From: Phycisphaera sp.
Lineage (GTDB): Bacteria > Planctomycetota > Phycisphaerae > Phycisphaerales > UBA1924
Length of the DNA: 64,000 nucleotides
Direction of reading: 5' to 3'
NCBI GenBank assembly: GCA_020639255.1
Contig: JACKGZ010000003.1
Span: forward strand, 124,001-188,000
The translations under genes were made by a program, and so were the position numbers. The notes below the pieces were generated by a model, which saw only the letters and a list, made by a program, of their open reading frames with translations, did no database searches and had not been told where the DNA came from. Positions 63,019-64,000 of the stretch are shown piece after piece; the first letter of the stretch is position 1; the number at the start of each line of letters is the position of its first letter.

Positions 63019-64000
63019 ATGATCATCCACGCACTCGTCGCTGTCGCATCCACGCTCTTTGCGGGCGATCCTCCAGCCAAGGTCGTTGATCGCATCGTCC
63101 GCGAGATCACGCCCGACCTTGTAAAGAGCGACATCGACAAGCTCGTCTCATTCGGCACGCGCCACACGCTGTCGCAAACCGACTCGGACACCCAGGGCAT
63201 TGGGGCTGCCCGTCGATGGCTCGCCTCGGAGTTCGAGCGGTATGCCGACGAGGCGGGGCGCGATGACGTGACGGTCGAACTGGAGTTCCACACCGTTCCC
63301 GCCGACGGGCGACGGATCGTGCGTGACACCGAGGTCATCAACGTCGTCTGCACGGTCCCGGGCTCGGACCCCGCGTCGCGCGATCGGCTCTACTACGTCA
63401 TCGGGCACTACGACTCGCGTGCAAGCGAGGCCAACGACATCGACTCCGACGCGCCCGGCGCCAACGACGACGGCTCGGGCACCGCGGTCTGCCTCGCCGT
63501 CGCTCGCGCACTCATGCACGAACACCTCGACGCAACGGTTGTCATCATGCCCGTCGCGGGCGAGGAGCAGGGGCTCTACGGCGCCCGCATGCACGCCGCC
63601 AAGGCCGCGGAAGCCGGCAAGGATGTGCGAGCGGTGCTGAGCTGCGATATTGTCGGCGACCCCAGTGGCCCCTATGGCAAGTCCGCCCGCGATCGGGTTC
63701 GTGTCTTTTCCGAGGGCATCCCGACGGCGGTGCTCTCGGAAGAAGGCCGAGCGATGAGCGCCGTTCGCATGGTCCGTTCGCTCTCAGCCGAGTCCGACAG
63801 CACCTCGCGTCAGCTTGCGCGGTACATGAGCGAGATCGCGAACATCCACAATCTGCCCGTCAGGCCCATGCTCGTCTTCCGCCCGGACCGATTCCTCCGC
63901 GGGGGCGATCACACCGCCTTCAACGAGGCCGGCTTCCCGGCGGTCCGCATGACCGAGGTCTACGAGAACTACGACCACCAGCACCAGGACGTCCGGACCG
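63019..64000 (+). CDS. M28-family metallopeptidase, exported (3' truncated)
   Basis: At least 327 residues; the frame runs off the window without a stop. A short hydrophobic N-terminus (IIHALVAVASTLFAGD) is a probable signal peptide. Zinc ligands of an M28 aminopeptidase appear in order: YYVIGHYDSRA (His and Asp), PGANDDGSG (bridging Asp), PVAGEEQGLYGA (catalytic Glu and Glu ligand), SCDIVGD (Asp) and GGDHTAFNEAGFPAV (His). It removes N-terminal residues from peptides outside the cytoplasm. It is divergent from prpB. Confidence 0.88.
   Translation, partial: MIIHALVAVASTLFAGDPPAKVVDRIVREITPDLVKSDIDKLVSFGTRHTLSQTDSDTQGIGAARRWLASEFERYADEAGRDDVTVELEFHTVPADGRRIVRDTEVINVVCTVPGSDPASRDRLYYVIGHYDSRASEANDIDSDAPGANDDGSGTAVCLAVARALMHEHLDATVVIMPVAGEEQGLYGARMHAAKAAEAGKDVRAVLSCDIVGDPSGPYGKSARDRVRVFSEGIPTAVLSEEGRAMSAVRMVRSLSAESDSTSRQLARYMSEIANIHNLPVRPMLVFRPDRFLRGGDHTAFNEAGFPAVRMTEVYENYDHQHQDVRT

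Overview
The window most probably comes from a free-living, high-GC planctomycete of the class Phycisphaerae. The main clue is a C-terminal module found on three unrelated exported proteins. Each copy has two Asp/Asn-rich calcium-loop halves carrying the string PADFSAWV, ending in NAGC or NAGCP. From memory, this matches the 'GC-type dockerin' of Phycisphaerales. Signal peptides, outer-membrane secretion genes and a PEP-CTERM-like tail also fit a diderm. No transposase, integrase, phage gene, CRISPR array or rRNA was seen.

Layout. 1-8.6 kb: a 5'-truncated GH57-like glycosidase with a starch-binding module and dockerin, an exported esterase, a two-component system on the minus strand, and an LVIVD-repeat dockerin protein. 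8.6-13.4 kb: housekeeping genes (histidine phosphatase, CYTH enzyme, ligA, a FolD homologue with altered catalytic residues, tatA, tRNA-Met). 13.5-19.8 kb: a two-partner secretion pair (TpsB transporter, TpsA exoprotein). 19.9-26.3 kb: a complete oligopeptide ABC importer whose second permease carries a large extra segment. 26.4-30.2 kb: an FGE-sulfatase-like exported protein, a palindromic-repeat spacer, a scramblase-like protein, then tsf and rpsB. 30.6-38.0 kb: an eight-gene chemotaxis operon (cheA, cheW, cheR, cheD, HDOD, cheY, cheX, cheB) without receptors or flagellar genes. 38-46 kb: an ABC-F ATPase, a membrane ferredoxin-TPR fusion, a third dockerin protein and an AbgT-family transporter.

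45.9-53.7 kb (minus strand) is the most unusual region. A short second SecA-like ATPase is translationally coupled to a PqqD-like/M50-protease/HlyD fusion, preceded by a GAF-GAF-TM-HlyD protein, a DUF3467-like protein and a separate HlyD adaptor. I read this as a candidate non-canonical export or processing machine built from a SecA-type motor and HlyD-type adaptors. It contains no ABC exporter, no TolC and no recognisable substrate. 53.7-64 kb: tRNA-Leu, trigger factor with a clear promoter and terminator, a small zinc-ribbon membrane protein, three glycosyltransferases, prpC/prpB of the methylcitrate cycle and a truncated M28 peptidase.

Expression signals. Most genes have an AGGAG-like ribosome site. 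Five starts without one (CYTH gene, ligA, folD, the FGE-like gene, the M28 gene) instead have a TANNNT hexamer exactly six bases upstream, and prpB has one at five bases. That pattern suggests leaderless transcription. All family assignments come from reading motifs, without database searches.
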